A DNA stretch of 64,000 bases from a bacterium (GTDB taxonomy: Bacteria > RBG-13-66-14 > B26-G2 > WVWN01): contig DATKVX010000079.1 in the NCBI GenBank assembly GCA_035529855.1, positions 1 through 64,000 on the forward strand. The letters are read 5' to 3'. Numbering within the stretch: position 1 is the first letter of the stretch; each line of letters starts with the position of its first letter. The position numbers and the translations under genes were made by a program. Below are positions 15,534-23,563 of the stretch, piece after piece. The notes below the pieces were generated by a model. The model did not search any database, was not told where the DNA came from, and saw only the letters and a list, made by a program, of their open reading frames with translations.

Positions 15534-16493
15534 ATGCGTAAGATCCTAATGGCGTATGCGGCTTTGGCGATGGTTTGTGCGTCGTGCGCTTTCGCCGCCG
15601 GCAAAGAGGGCACCTCCGGCGCCAAGTTCTTAAACGTCGGGGTTGGCGCTCGCGCCGCGGCGATGGCCGATGCATACGACCCGATAGCGTCAGGGCCGGA
15701 AGCCATATTCTGGAACGCCGCCGGCCTGGTCAACGTTGAGAACCAGGGCATTACGGTCAGCGACAACGAGTGGGTAGTCGATACCCGTATGGTCGCCGGC
15801 GCGTACGCTCGCAGGTTCGGCTTCGGCACGGTCGGTTTTATGGTTGAATCCTTGATGTACGGCTCGATGGATGAGACCACCGTCCAACATCCCGACGGCA
15901 CCGGCAATACCTTCGGCGCGATGGATATGGCCGCCGGCGTCGCTCTGGGACGGCGACTGACCGACCGCTTCTCCGTCGGGGGAACGGTCAAGATGGTTCG
16001 TCTGTCGTTCAGCGACGTAGAGGGTGTCGACCCGGCGATGGGCGTCGCCTTCGACGTGGGGACGCAGTATATGACCGGCTTTCGTACCCTCCGCATGGCG
16101 ATCACGCTGCAGAACCTAGGGCCGGAAATGCAATACGGCGGAACTTATCGCGAGCTTCAGCGGACCCGCGAGAGTTACGAAGAGGAAGAATTCGAATCCT
16201 TCAGCTTGCCCGTCGTCGTCCGCTTAGGCGTGGCTTACGACCCGGTAGAGAGCATGACGTTATGCGTGAACGCCGCGCACCCCAACGACGGCGACGAGAC
16301 GTTGGATTTCGGCGGCGAGTGGTGGCCGCTGAAGATGGTCGCCATCCGGGGCGGCTATAAGCTCAACTACGACGAGGCCAAGTACACGGGCGGCGTAGGC
16401 TTCAAATTTAGCGGCTTCCGCCCCGACCTGGCATACAGCAACATAGGTCGGTTGGGTTACTCGCTCAAGGCCACCCTCAACTACGACTTCTAA
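15534..16493 (+). CDS. PorV/PorQ-family outer-membrane protein
   Basis: A 319-residue protein with signal peptide (MAYAALAMVCASCAFAAG). The family hallmark is seen at the start of the mature part: SGAKFLNVGVGARAAAMADAYDPIASGPEAIFWNAAGLV. A FadL-like beta-barrel follows and ends LGYSLKATLNYDF with the C-terminal Phe of barrels. PorV is the shuttle that takes type IX cargo from the translocon to the attachment complex; other PorV/PorQ relatives occur in phyla with no proven type IX system. It lies 14 bases after the FlgD-domain protein, in the same cassette, with GGGAGG as Shine-Dalgarno. Confidence 0.82.
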   Translation: MRKILMAYAALAMVCASCAFAAGKEGTSGAKFLNVGVGARAAAMADAYDPIASGPEAIFWNAAGLVNVENQGITVSDNEWVVDTRMVAGAYARRFGFGTVGFMVESLMYGSMDETTVQHPDGTGNTFGAMDMAAGVALGRRLTDRFSVGGTVKMVRLSFSDVEGVDPAMGVAFDVGTQYMTGFRTLRMAITLQNLGPEMQYGGTYRELQRTRESYEEEEFESFSLPVVVRLGVAYDPVESMTLCVNAAHPNDGDETLDFGGEWWPLKMVAIRGGYKLNYDEAKYTGGVGFKFSGFRPDLAYSNIGRLGYSLKATLNYDF

Positions 16494-16513
16494 AGAGCCG
16501 CGGTACGCAAGCA

Positions 16514-16545
16514 AACCCCGGGCCCTCGCGGCCCGGGGTTTTTTA
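16514..16545 (+). terminator. Intrinsic terminator after surface cassette
   Basis: AACCCCGGGCC / GGCCCGGGGTT, an 11-bp perfect stem with a 5-base loop, then TTTT. A strong terminator closing the receptor-FlgD-PorV unit. Confidence 0.9.
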
Positions 16546-16581
16546 TGGCCCCCGTTGGGAGCCGGCGGCGCCACTTACGGG

Positions 16582-16610
16582 TTGCGTCGGGGGCGGCGAT
16601 ATTTTATAAT
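16582..16610 (+). promoter_or_regulatory. Promoter of GWxTD-bamD-nadD operon
   Basis: TTGCGT (16582-16587), 17-base spacer, exact TATAAT (16605-16610). The ATG at 16623 is only 12 bases beyond the -10 box, so the mRNA leader would be about 6 bases. Confidence 0.65.
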
Positions 16611-16622
16611 ATATATAGGATT

Positions 16623-18014
16623 ATGTTGGGCAAGACGTTTGGGAAAGCGGGGCGGTGGGCCGCCGCTTGGGTAGGTGTGCTTGCCGCGGCCGCCACGGCG
16701 GACGATGCCTTCTATTTCGATTATGCCTTCTTCTACCCGCGCGCGGGCGAGAAGGTCGTCATCGATTTTTACGTAGCCGTTCCGCTCGAGCGGCTGGAGG
16801 GCGTCGAGACCGCCGAAGGGACTACGTACGATTTTAACGTCGGCGTCCAGGTAACCCGCCCTTCGGACGGCGTCGTGGTCGCGAACCGCTTGAAGAACAA
16901 GAAAGCTTGCATACCCCCGGCCGAAGAGGTTCGTTCGCCGCTATCGGTAAGCCAATTGGACGTCGCCGTCCCTCCCGGCGACTACCGCTTCGAGGTGGGC
17001 GTCGGGGACTTGGACGGCGGCAGCTCGCGCGTGAGTACGCTCGACGTCAACGTACCCGCGGCCCCGGACGGGCCCTTTGCCTCCGGCATCGAGTTGGCCA
17101 GTTCGATAGCGCCGGCGGATGCGGACGTCGTCGGCGAATTCGTTAAGGGCGGCCTAACCGTCGTCCCCAACCCCACAAAACTTGTAAGCGACGGGGACGG
17201 GTTATTACCAATATATTACGAGCTTTACCGGCTCCCGGTAGGGGAGGAGGGTAAAACGAGTTTCGTGATAGTGTACGAAGTGTCGCAACTCAACGGCCGT
17301 CGTTTCGCCAAAGTGGAGCGGGCGTTGGAGACCGCGGCGCCGGACGTGGTGCGCGCCGAGACGTTGGACTTGAAGGGCGTACCGCCCGGTAGTTACGAGT
17401 TATCGTTACGGCTCGAGAACCGCGACGGCGGGGAGATACTGCGGGCGCGAAAAGAATTTATGGTTTTGCACCAAGTGACGGACAGGGAATTGGTCGAGAT
17501 CAAAGGGAAGTTCATGCCTTATTCTCTCGAGGAGGAGAAACAGAAACGTCGGGAACTGTCGCTGATCGCGAGCGACGCCGAACTGGCCGCCTTCGACGCC
17601 CTGCCCGCGGAAGAAAAACCTATATTCGTAGACAACTTCTGGGCCCGGCGGGACCCCGACCCGAATACGTCCGTCAACGAATTTAAGAACGCTTTTTACC
17701 ACCGTTACTATTACGTTCAGGAGCGTTATACGACGCCCTTTCGGGAGGGCGTTGACACCGATATGGGGCGTATATATTTGAAGTACGGCGAGCCGGACGA
17801 AGTTATGCGTTCGCCGATGGGCATGAGGTCCGAGGTAGACATTAACACGTCGACGTGGCAGTCGAAACCTTTCGAGGCCTGGGAGTATTTCACCACGGGC
17901 GGCGTTGGTAATCAATACATAATGTTCGTATTCATAGATTACGACGGCGACGGTTCTTTCGAGCTCGACGCCTCGACCGTCCCCGGCTACGGCCGGTTGA
18001 TACGCTCGAACTAA
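16623..18014 (+). CDS. GWxTD-domain protein
   Basis: A 463-residue exported protein (signal peptide MLGKTFGKAGRWAAAWVGVLAAAATA). The N-terminal half is beta-sandwich-like (YRFEVGVGDLDGGSSRVSTLDV). The C-terminal about 140 residues hold the GWxTD domain: EEKPIFVDNFWARRDPDPNTSVNEF, then GVDTDMGRIYLKYGEPDEV, where the namesake GWxTD reads GVDTD. These proteins are common in Acidobacteria, FCB and related phyla; their function is unknown. ATG 16623 is chosen because the promoter ends at 16610. First gene of an operon with two lipoproteins, nadD and yqeK. Confidence 0.85.
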   Translation: MLGKTFGKAGRWAAAWVGVLAAAATADDAFYFDYAFFYPRAGEKVVIDFYVAVPLERLEGVETAEGTTYDFNVGVQVTRPSDGVVVANRLKNKKACIPPAEEVRSPLSVSQLDVAVPPGDYRFEVGVGDLDGGSSRVSTLDVNVPAAPDGPFASGIELASSIAPADADVVGEFVKGGLTVVPNPTKLVSDGDGLLPIYYELYRLPVGEEGKTSFVIVYEVSQLNGRRFAKVERALETAAPDVVRAETLDLKGVPPGSYELSLRLENRDGGEILRARKEFMVLHQVTDRELVEIKGKFMPYSLEEEKQKRRELSLIASDAELAAFDALPAEEKPIFVDNFWARRDPDPNTSVNEFKNAFYHRYYYVQERYTTPFREGVDTDMGRIYLKYGEPDEVMRSPMGMRSEVDINTSTWQSKPFEAWEYFTTGGVGNQYIMFVFIDYDGDGSFELDASTVPGYGRLIRSN

Positions 18015-18065
18015 AAGCTTCGGGCGGCTTAACGCGGTACGGAACCAACCCGGAGGTAATACGTA

Positions 18066-18713
18066 ATGCAGAAGTTAAGGCGCGATCTGGCTCCGATATC
18101 GACGCTGGTAGGGCTGGCCTTCCTGGCGGCCGCTTGCGGGGAAGTCGCCTATAAGGTCCCCGACGAGTACCTGGGCGACGGCGAATTGCTGGCCGGTTCG
18201 ATGAAAGCCGCCGCCGCCCGGTTGGGCGAGAATCGGATGCTGCTGGCCGAGAACGGCCCCTTCGTACTGGAGAGACTCGACGAAGAGGGCGGCGAGTACG
18301 ACTGGCTGTATAACCGGTTCGAGGACGAAGTTGCCCACGAATTATCGAGCCGGGGTTTGGATGTTTTGCCCGAAGCGGGCGGTGGAGAGACCGTTATCAA
18401 ATACCGCCTTATCGAGTCGCGCATCGTCAACGCCAAAGCGGGGCGGGGTAACGTTAAACGCATAGGCCGCACCGTCGCCCATATCCGCATATACGGCGTA
18501 GACGGCGAACTGTTTTGGGCCGGCGAGTACGAGGGCGAATTCGAAAACGTCGTGCCGAAGAAAGTAATCAGCAAACTCGCGGACGAGCGGATAGAGCAGA
18601 TCGGGCCCCAACGTCCGGAGGCCGGCCAGAATCCGTTCGTGGAGCCCCTACTGGTAACCGGTATTACGGGCGCGCTGATTTACCTCTTCGCGATTTCGGC
18701 CTCCGCCGAGTAA
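18066..18713 (+). CDS. Predicted outer-membrane lipoprotein, unknown function
   Basis: A 215-residue protein with signal peptide and lipobox LAAACG (Cys about 24). The mature region is mixed alpha/beta (DWLYNRFEDEVAHELSSRGLDVLPE, TVIKYRLIESRIVNAK, IGRTVAHIRIYGVDGELFWAGEYEG). This pattern resembles lipoproteins that assemble in the periplasm around a conserved strand-helix-strand, but I cannot name a family. A hydrophobic stretch near the C-terminus (VTGITGALIYLFAI) may insert in membrane. It lies between the GWxTD gene and bamD, 6 bases from the latter. Confidence 0.7.
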   Translation: MQKLRRDLAPISTLVGLAFLAAACGEVAYKVPDEYLGDGELLAGSMKAAAARLGENRMLLAENGPFVLERLDEEGGEYDWLYNRFEDEVAHELSSRGLDVLPEAGGGETVIKYRLIESRIVNAKAGRGNVKRIGRTVAHIRIYGVDGELFWAGEYEGEFENVVPKKVISKLADERIEQIGPQRPEAGQNPFVEPLLVTGITGALIYLFAISASAE

Positions 18714-18719
18714 ACCGAT

Positions 18720-19463
18720 ATGATGCGCAGGTCCGCTACATTAGGTATGTTGGGCGCGGTGTTGGTCTTGGCCGCCTGCGCTTCCAAGAAGGTCGGCCCG
18801 GAGTTGAGCGTGGAACAGCTGCGGGCCGCGGGGTTGGCCAAACTGGAAGCGGGCGACGAACCCGGGGCGCGGGAGTTTTTCGAGGACATGATAACGCGCT
18901 CGAGCGCCGCCGCGGCGGAAGCGTTGTACTATATCGCCCTGTCGTACTACCGGCAGGGATTGTACGAGGAAGCGTTCGTTCGTTTCGAACAGCTCATCGA
19001 CCGGTACCCCGCTAGCGAGTGGTGCGACGACGCGCAGTATATGAAGGCTGAGTCGCGGTTGGCCTCCGCGTTACCCCTCGACCGAGACCAGACCGCGGTG
19101 GACGAAGCTCTCGACGAGTTCGTGACGCTCATCGAGGAGTACGAGAACTCGCCGCTCGTGCCGAAAGCGCAGGAGGGGATTGCCGAAGCGCGCCGTTTAA
19201 AAGCCGCGAAGATGTTGGCCATCGGGGAATTTTATAAGAAGACGGGCGAACGGCGGGCGGCGGTTGTCTACTTCGAGAACCTCGCGGCCGAGTATCCGGA
19301 ATACGACCGTTTGGACAAGGCCACGTTCCTGGCGGCCGAATGTTACCGCGGATTGGGGGAAACCGAGGCCGCCTCGCGGAATTACCGCGCGCTTTTGAGC
19401 CGCTTCCCGGAGAGCCGTTTCGCTGCGGCCGCGGCCTCCCGCCTTGCGTCGCTGGAGGGTTAG
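18720..19463 (+). CDS. bamD: BamD-like TPR lipoprotein
   Basis: A 247-residue lipoprotein, lipobox LAACAS (Cys 20), followed by five TPR-like repeats: AEALYYIALSYYRQGLYEEAFVRFEQLIDRYPASEW, QYMKAESRLASAL and ATFLAAECYRGLGETEAASRNYRALLSRFPESRF. This is the BamD/YfiO/YbgF-type arrangement: a periplasmic TPR partner of the BamA insertase for outer-membrane barrels. The size is normal for BamD. BamD against CpoB/YbgF cannot be fully separated by eye; the lack of an N-terminal coiled coil favours BamD. Confidence 0.75.
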   Translation: MMRRSATLGMLGAVLVLAACASKKVGPELSVEQLRAAGLAKLEAGDEPGAREFFEDMITRSSAAAAEALYYIALSYYRQGLYEEAFVRFEQLIDRYPASEWCDDAQYMKAESRLASALPLDRDQTAVDEALDEFVTLIEEYENSPLVPKAQEGIAEARRLKAAKMLAIGEFYKKTGERRAAVVYFENLAAEYPEYDRLDKATFLAAECYRGLGETEAASRNYRALLSRFPESRFAAAAASRLASLEG

Positions 19464-19485
19464 CGAAAACGGGAAAACCGTCTGC

Positions 19486-20094
19486 GTGCAGAACCATCTA
19501 GCCAGACTCGACCGCGAAAAGACGGTCGTTATATTCGGCGGTACGTTCGACCCGCCTCACCTCGGCCACCTCGTCGTGGCCGACGACGTTTATTATCGGC
19601 TAAGGCCGGGCGCGGTTTTATTCGTCCCCGCGGCGACGCCTCCCCATAAACAGGGCGAACGCCACACGCCGGCCGAGACGCGGCTCCACATGGTGCGGCT
19701 GGCCGTGGCCGGCGACCGCCGCTTCGTCGCGTCGTCGTTGGAAGTGGAGCGCGGCGGCGTTTCGTACACCGTGGATACGGTAGCGGCATTGCGCGACGCC
19801 GGTTTTTCCCGGATCGCGGTAGCGGTAGGAGCCGATAACCTCGTCGAGGTACCGACCTGGAAGGATTGGCGGCAATTGCTCGAGGAGGTGCGCCTGGTCG
19901 CGTTGACGCGCCCGGGCTACGACCTGACGGATGCCCCGGCCGAACTCAACGGCCGGTTCGAGGCGCTGGAGGTTACGCCCATACCCGTTTCGTCGACGAT
20001 GGTGCGCGCCCGCGCCCGCGCCGGCGAACCCTTCCGCTACCTCGTGCCGCCCGCGGTCTTCGATTTCATTTTATCGTCCCGGCTTTATCGATGA
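19486..20094 (+). CDS. nadD: Nicotinate-nucleotide adenylyltransferase
   Basis: A 202-residue NadD, which joins nicotinate mononucleotide and ATP into deamido-NAD. The nucleotidyltransferase signature is GGTFDPPHLGH (18-28), and the second motif is SSTMVRARARAGEPF near the C-terminus. The start is uncertain: GTG 19486 is chosen because it precedes the core by a normal distance, but it has no clear Shine-Dalgarno, and the frame stays open back to TTG 19444 inside bamD. It overlaps yqeK by four bases (ATGA), a pairing that is very common in bacteria. Confidence 0.88.
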   Translation: MQNHLARLDREKTVVIFGGTFDPPHLGHLVVADDVYYRLRPGAVLFVPAATPPHKQGERHTPAETRLHMVRLAVAGDRRFVASSLEVERGGVSYTVDTVAALRDAGFSRIAVAVGADNLVEVPTWKDWRQLLEEVRLVALTRPGYDLTDAPAELNGRFEALEVTPIPVSSTMVRARARAGEPFRYLVPPAVFDFILSSRLYR

Positions 20095-20732
20095 CGGGCC
20101 GCTGTGATTTTGACGGCCTGGTGGCGACGTTGCGCGGCGCCGAGGGCTTGTCCTTGGCTTTGCGCGAGGTTATGCCGGCCGAGAGGCGGGGGCACAGCGA
20201 GGCCGCGGCGCGTCTCGCCGCGGAGTTGGCGGCGCGGTACCGTTATCCGGCGGTAGACGCGGCCCGGCGGGCGGCGCTCCTCCACGACGTAGGCCGTATT
20301 TTGACGCCCTCGGCTTGGGCGGCGGTCGTCGATTGGCGGGCGTGGCCCCCGGACGACGAGGAACGGGCCGCGGGGCCGGATTTGACGCACGGGCCGGCGG
20401 GGGCGGCGGTCGCCGCGGCGTCGGGCCTGGCTGCGGAAGGCGCCGCGGCTATCCGCTACCACGTCACCGGTCGAGCGGACCTTACGTTGTTAGATAAAAT
20501 AATAATGGCCGCGGACGCCGCGGAGGAAACGCGGCAGTACCCGTGGGCGGCGGCGGCGCGGCGGGCGTTGGAAGTTTCGCTCGAGCTCGCGGTCGCCTTT
20601 TGGATAACGCTCAAAGCGGAGCAGGTTCGCGCGGTCGGCGGCGTGCTCCATCCGCGCTCGAGCCAAACGCTCGCCGCCCTCGGCTCGGAGACGGCAGCCG
20701 AAGCGCGGCGGCTCGTTACTCCCTTTCTATAG
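20091..20732 (+). CDS. yqeK: YqeK-family HD hydrolase
   Basis: A 213-residue HD-domain protein with metal ligands H35 (GHSEAAA), H65-D66 (LLHDVGR), a later His in LTHGPAGA and Asp in LLDKIIMAADAAE. YqeK enzymes hydrolyse the alarmone Ap4A symmetrically. Coupling to nadD by an ATGA overlap is the classical context and supports the call. The C-terminal about 60 residues extend the domain as helices. The stop lies three bases from the convergent flippase gene's stop. Confidence 0.85.
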   Translation: MTGRCDFDGLVATLRGAEGLSLALREVMPAERRGHSEAAARLAAELAARYRYPAVDAARRAALLHDVGRILTPSAWAAVVDWRAWPPDDEERAAGPDLTHGPAGAAVAAASGLAAEGAAAIRYHVTGRADLTLLDKIIMAADAAEETRQYPWAAAARRALEVSLELAVAFWITLKAEQVRAVGGVLHPRSSQTLAALGSETAAEARRLVTPFL

Positions 20733-20735
20733 CCT

Positions 20736-22190
20736 CTATTGGTGTCGTGGGCGCCGGCGCAGCAGGACGGCGACGTCGTCGCGGCGAATCGCGCCCGTTA
20801 AGAACGCGCAGCCGGCGTAAATGACGGCGAGGACCGGTATCTCGGCGTAGAGCGGCAGCGCCCGGGTGAGGTACGTCGCGAGCCCCATAGCGGCCGCGGC
20901 GGGAACGATACGCGCGAGGCTGGTTAGGAGGCCGAGGCGGCCGAACCAAAGGCGCAGCAACGCCAGCCGCGCGACGCCTTGGGTTGATTCCGTCGCGAGG
21001 AAGGTCACCGCCGCCCCGAGGGCCCCCAACAAAGGGACCAGGATAAGATTGACGGCGACGTTGACGGCCGCGCCGCCGGCCGCCACCGCGGTATTGGCGC
21101 GTTCCTTGCGTACGGCGTTGAGGGCCACCGCCGCGGGGTAGGAGGCGAAGACGAACGGCAGCGTCAGCGCCAGGACCGCGAGGAGATGCGCGGCCTCGCC
21201 GTACCCGGCGCCGTAGGCCAGGTCGACGATGGCGCCGGCGCGCAGGAATATGTATATCGCCGTCGGGAACGATAACAGCGCGAGGTAGCGAATTGACCGG
21301 GCCGCGACCTTGCCGGGATCGGCGTTTGCGTTGGCCGCGAGCCGCGATAGGTACGGGTAGAGGGCCTGCGTCAGCGCCGACGGGATAAAGCACAAGAACG
21401 TGACGAGCTTGGCCGCCGCGGCGTAAACGCCGGTGGCGGCGTCTCCCTCGAAGAAGGATAGAAGCGAGTAGTGGAGCTGCATGTAGACGGTGATGAAGAT
21501 GCCGTTAAGGCCGAAGGGTAAGCTTCGCCAGAGGAGGGAAGAAAAGGCGCGGGCTGGCGGCCGCGTGAAGCGTATGCCCACGCGCCGCCGCACCCAATAT
21601 AAGGCGAACGCCGCGACCAGCGTCTCGACCGCCAGGAACCCCCACAGTATGCCGCGGGCGCCGAAGCCGGCGAGCGCGGCGCCGATGCCGACGACGGCGT
21701 TTAACGTAACCTTGAGGACGCCCAGCACCAGCACGTACGACATCCGCTCGTACGCGTAGAAGAAGGCTACCACGACGGTTTCCACGCCGGCGACGAAGCT
21801 CGTCGTAAGCGCCGCGGCCAGGACGAGCTCCTGCACCGCGGTGGGCTTACCGCTTACGCCGATGGTGATCGCCGTCGCGGCCGTAATCAGTACGCCCATG
21901 ACCAACTTGACGGCGACGGCCACGGTGAAGTAGAGCGGGCCGTCGTCCTTATTGACGGCTACCTGGCGGATGATGAGGTCGTTAAGGCCGAGGTGTACGG
22001 CTACCGAGAAGAGGGTCGCGTACGAGAGCGCGAAGGCGTACCGCCCCAGCTCCTGCGCGCCGAGGACGCGCGCGATGACGAAGAATATCGCCATGTTGAG
22101 GAGGATGCGGTAGGCGTTCGTCGCCAGAAGGTACGCGGCGTTCGCGGCGACCCTTCTTCGGCCGGTTCCGTTTTCGTCGGGTTCTTCCAT
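20736..22190 (-). CDS. Polysaccharide flippase (Wzx/MATE-like)
   Basis: A 484-residue integral membrane protein with about 14 transmembrane helices, from AAYLLATNAYRILLNMAIFFVIARVLGAQELGRYAFALSY onward. The opening pattern and internal symmetry are those of the MOP-superfamily flippases that move lipid-linked oligosaccharides across the inner membrane. No glycosyltransferase cluster is adjacent, so the sugar is unknown. The gene is set apart from upstream pmbA by a terminator and probably has its own promoter. Confidence 0.85.
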   Translation of the reverse strand: MEEPDENGTGRRRVAANAAYLLATNAYRILLNMAIFFVIARVLGAQELGRYAFALSYATLFSVAVHLGLNDLIIRQVAVNKDDGPLYFTVAVAVKLVMGVLITAATAITIGVSGKPTAVQELVLAAALTTSFVAGVETVVVAFFYAYERMSYVLVLGVLKVTLNAVVGIGAALAGFGARGILWGFLAVETLVAAFALYWVRRRVGIRFTRPPARAFSSLLWRSLPFGLNGIFITVYMQLHYSLLSFFEGDAATGVYAAAAKLVTFLCFIPSALTQALYPYLSRLAANANADPGKVAARSIRYLALLSFPTAIYIFLRAGAIVDLAYGAGYGEAAHLLAVLALTLPFVFASYPAAVALNAVRKERANTAVAAGGAAVNVAVNLILVPLLGALGAAVTFLATESTQGVARLALLRLWFGRLGLLTSLARIVPAAAAMGLATYLTRALPLYAEIPVLAVIYAGCAFLTGAIRRDDVAVLLRRRPRHQ

Positions 22191-22201
22191 TATCGGCGGT
22201 A

Positions 22202-22226
22202 CAAAAGCGCCACCCGGAAGGGTGGC
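22202..22226 (-). terminator. Terminator of the tldD-pmbA run
   Basis: Minus strand: GCCACCC / GGGTGGC, a 7-bp perfect stem with a four-base loop, then GC and TTTT. It lies just past the pmbA stop and before the flippase gene. Confidence 0.65.
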
Positions 22227-22247
22227 ATGCGGCGAAGGCGGGGCGCG

Positions 22248-23561
22248 TTAGCCTTTCGCCGTTATCGTTTGGTCGGCCACGACGACCGTGGGCGCGAGGT
22301 AGCGGCCGCCGGCGCGGCGGGCGTCGCTAGAGACCGCACGCAACCTTTGTTTCAGCATTTCGAATACGTTGCCGCTGAAGATGCAGTCTTTGACGCGCCC
22401 TACCACTTCGCCGTTCTCGATCTTGAGCGCGTACGCCGCGGTCGCGCTTAGCTCGCCGCTGCGGAGGTTGCCCATACCGCCGCCCGCGGAATGGATCAAC
22501 CGTATTCCGTTTTTAACGTCGGCTACGAGCTCGGCGGCGGTTTTTTCGCCGGCCTCTACGATAACGTTCGAAGCGCCCGGGCTTGGCGGCTGCGTTAACG
22601 CGCGGCGGGCGTGGCCGGTGGGAGGGGTGCCGAGCCGCCACGCCGTCGCGAGGTCCGTCAGGTACGACGCGAGTACGCCGCGTTCGATAACGGCCGTGCG
22701 CCGGGCCGGCGTACCCTCGCCGTCGAAGGCGCCCGCCATATAGCCGAACGGGTCGGTGGCGTCGTCGACCATAGTGAAACGCGGGTCGGCTACCTCTTCG
22801 CCCAGCCGCCCGGCGAGCGCCGACGAGTTGTCGACGACGTGCGCGCCGTTGACGCAGGTGAGGACCGGGTAGAGCAGCGTCGGCACTTCGCCCGGGTCGA
22901 ATATCAAATCCATCTTCCCGGTCTGCGCGTCGACGACGTTGTCCGCCCATTTCAGCGTTTCCAGCAGCCGCCGCGCGATCGCCATCTCGTCGAAATCTCG
23001 TGACGTCGAGGCGTCGTAATCGTAATGGTAGAACAGGTCGTCCTCGGCGGTGCGCTGTACTATAACGGCGAAGTCGTAGCCGGTTCTATCCTGCGAGAGG
23101 TCCAGGCCGGCGGTATTGGCGATGCGCGTCCGGCCTACGACGCGGTCTACCTCGACGTCCACGACGTAACGGCGGTCGGCGCTCTTTAACATATCTACCG
23201 CTTGTTCGCCCAGCGCGACCATTACCTCGGGCGTAACCTTCGCCGCGGCGTCGTCGAAAGTCTTAACGTCGCCGTACGCGGCGGTTCCGTCGGGGAGGTC
23301 GTACGGCGCTTGTCGGCCGAACCTCGCCGCGGCCAGCGCGTTTTCTACGACGGCGTCAACGTCGCCTAAGTCGGTGGTGCTGGCGTAGCCGACGCGGCCG
23401 CCGACGAAAGCGCGCAAACCGACGCCCCGGCCGTTTACTATCGCCGCCTGGTGCAGCTCGCCGGCCTTGAATTCCACGCGGGTGGTCTCGTGCTCGCTGA
23501 AGATTACTTCCGCCCTATCGGCTTTGCGGCCGACGCGTTCCAGTATTTCTTCTACGACCAC
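22248..23561 (-). CDS. pmbA: TldD/PmbA-family peptidase subunit (PmbA/TldE)
   Basis: A 437-residue member of the TldD/PmbA family, without the zinc motif, as expected for the TldE partner. Hallmarks: an N-terminal AEVIFSEHETTRVEFKAGEL region, GVGLRAFVGGRVGYASTTDL and the C-terminal GNLRSGELSATAAYALKIENGEVVGRVKD. TldD/E heterodimers degrade unfolded peptides in their inner cavity and mature certain peptide toxins such as microcin B17. It follows tldD directly (2 bases), so the pair is intact. Confidence 0.9.
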   Translation of the reverse strand: MVVEEILERVGRKADRAEVIFSEHETTRVEFKAGELHQAAIVNGRGVGLRAFVGGRVGYASTTDLGDVDAVVENALAAARFGRQAPYDLPDGTAAYGDVKTFDDAAAKVTPEVMVALGEQAVDMLKSADRRYVVDVEVDRVVGRTRIANTAGLDLSQDRTGYDFAVIVQRTAEDDLFYHYDYDASTSRDFDEMAIARRLLETLKWADNVVDAQTGKMDLIFDPGEVPTLLYPVLTCVNGAHVVDNSSALAGRLGEEVADPRFTMVDDATDPFGYMAGAFDGEGTPARRTAVIERGVLASYLTDLATAWRLGTPPTGHARRALTQPPSPGASNVIVEAGEKTAAELVADVKNGIRLIHSAGGGMGNLRSGELSATAAYALKIENGEVVGRVKDCIFSGNVFEMLKQRLRAVSSDARRAGGRYLAPTVVVADQTITAKG

Positions 23562-23563
23562 CC

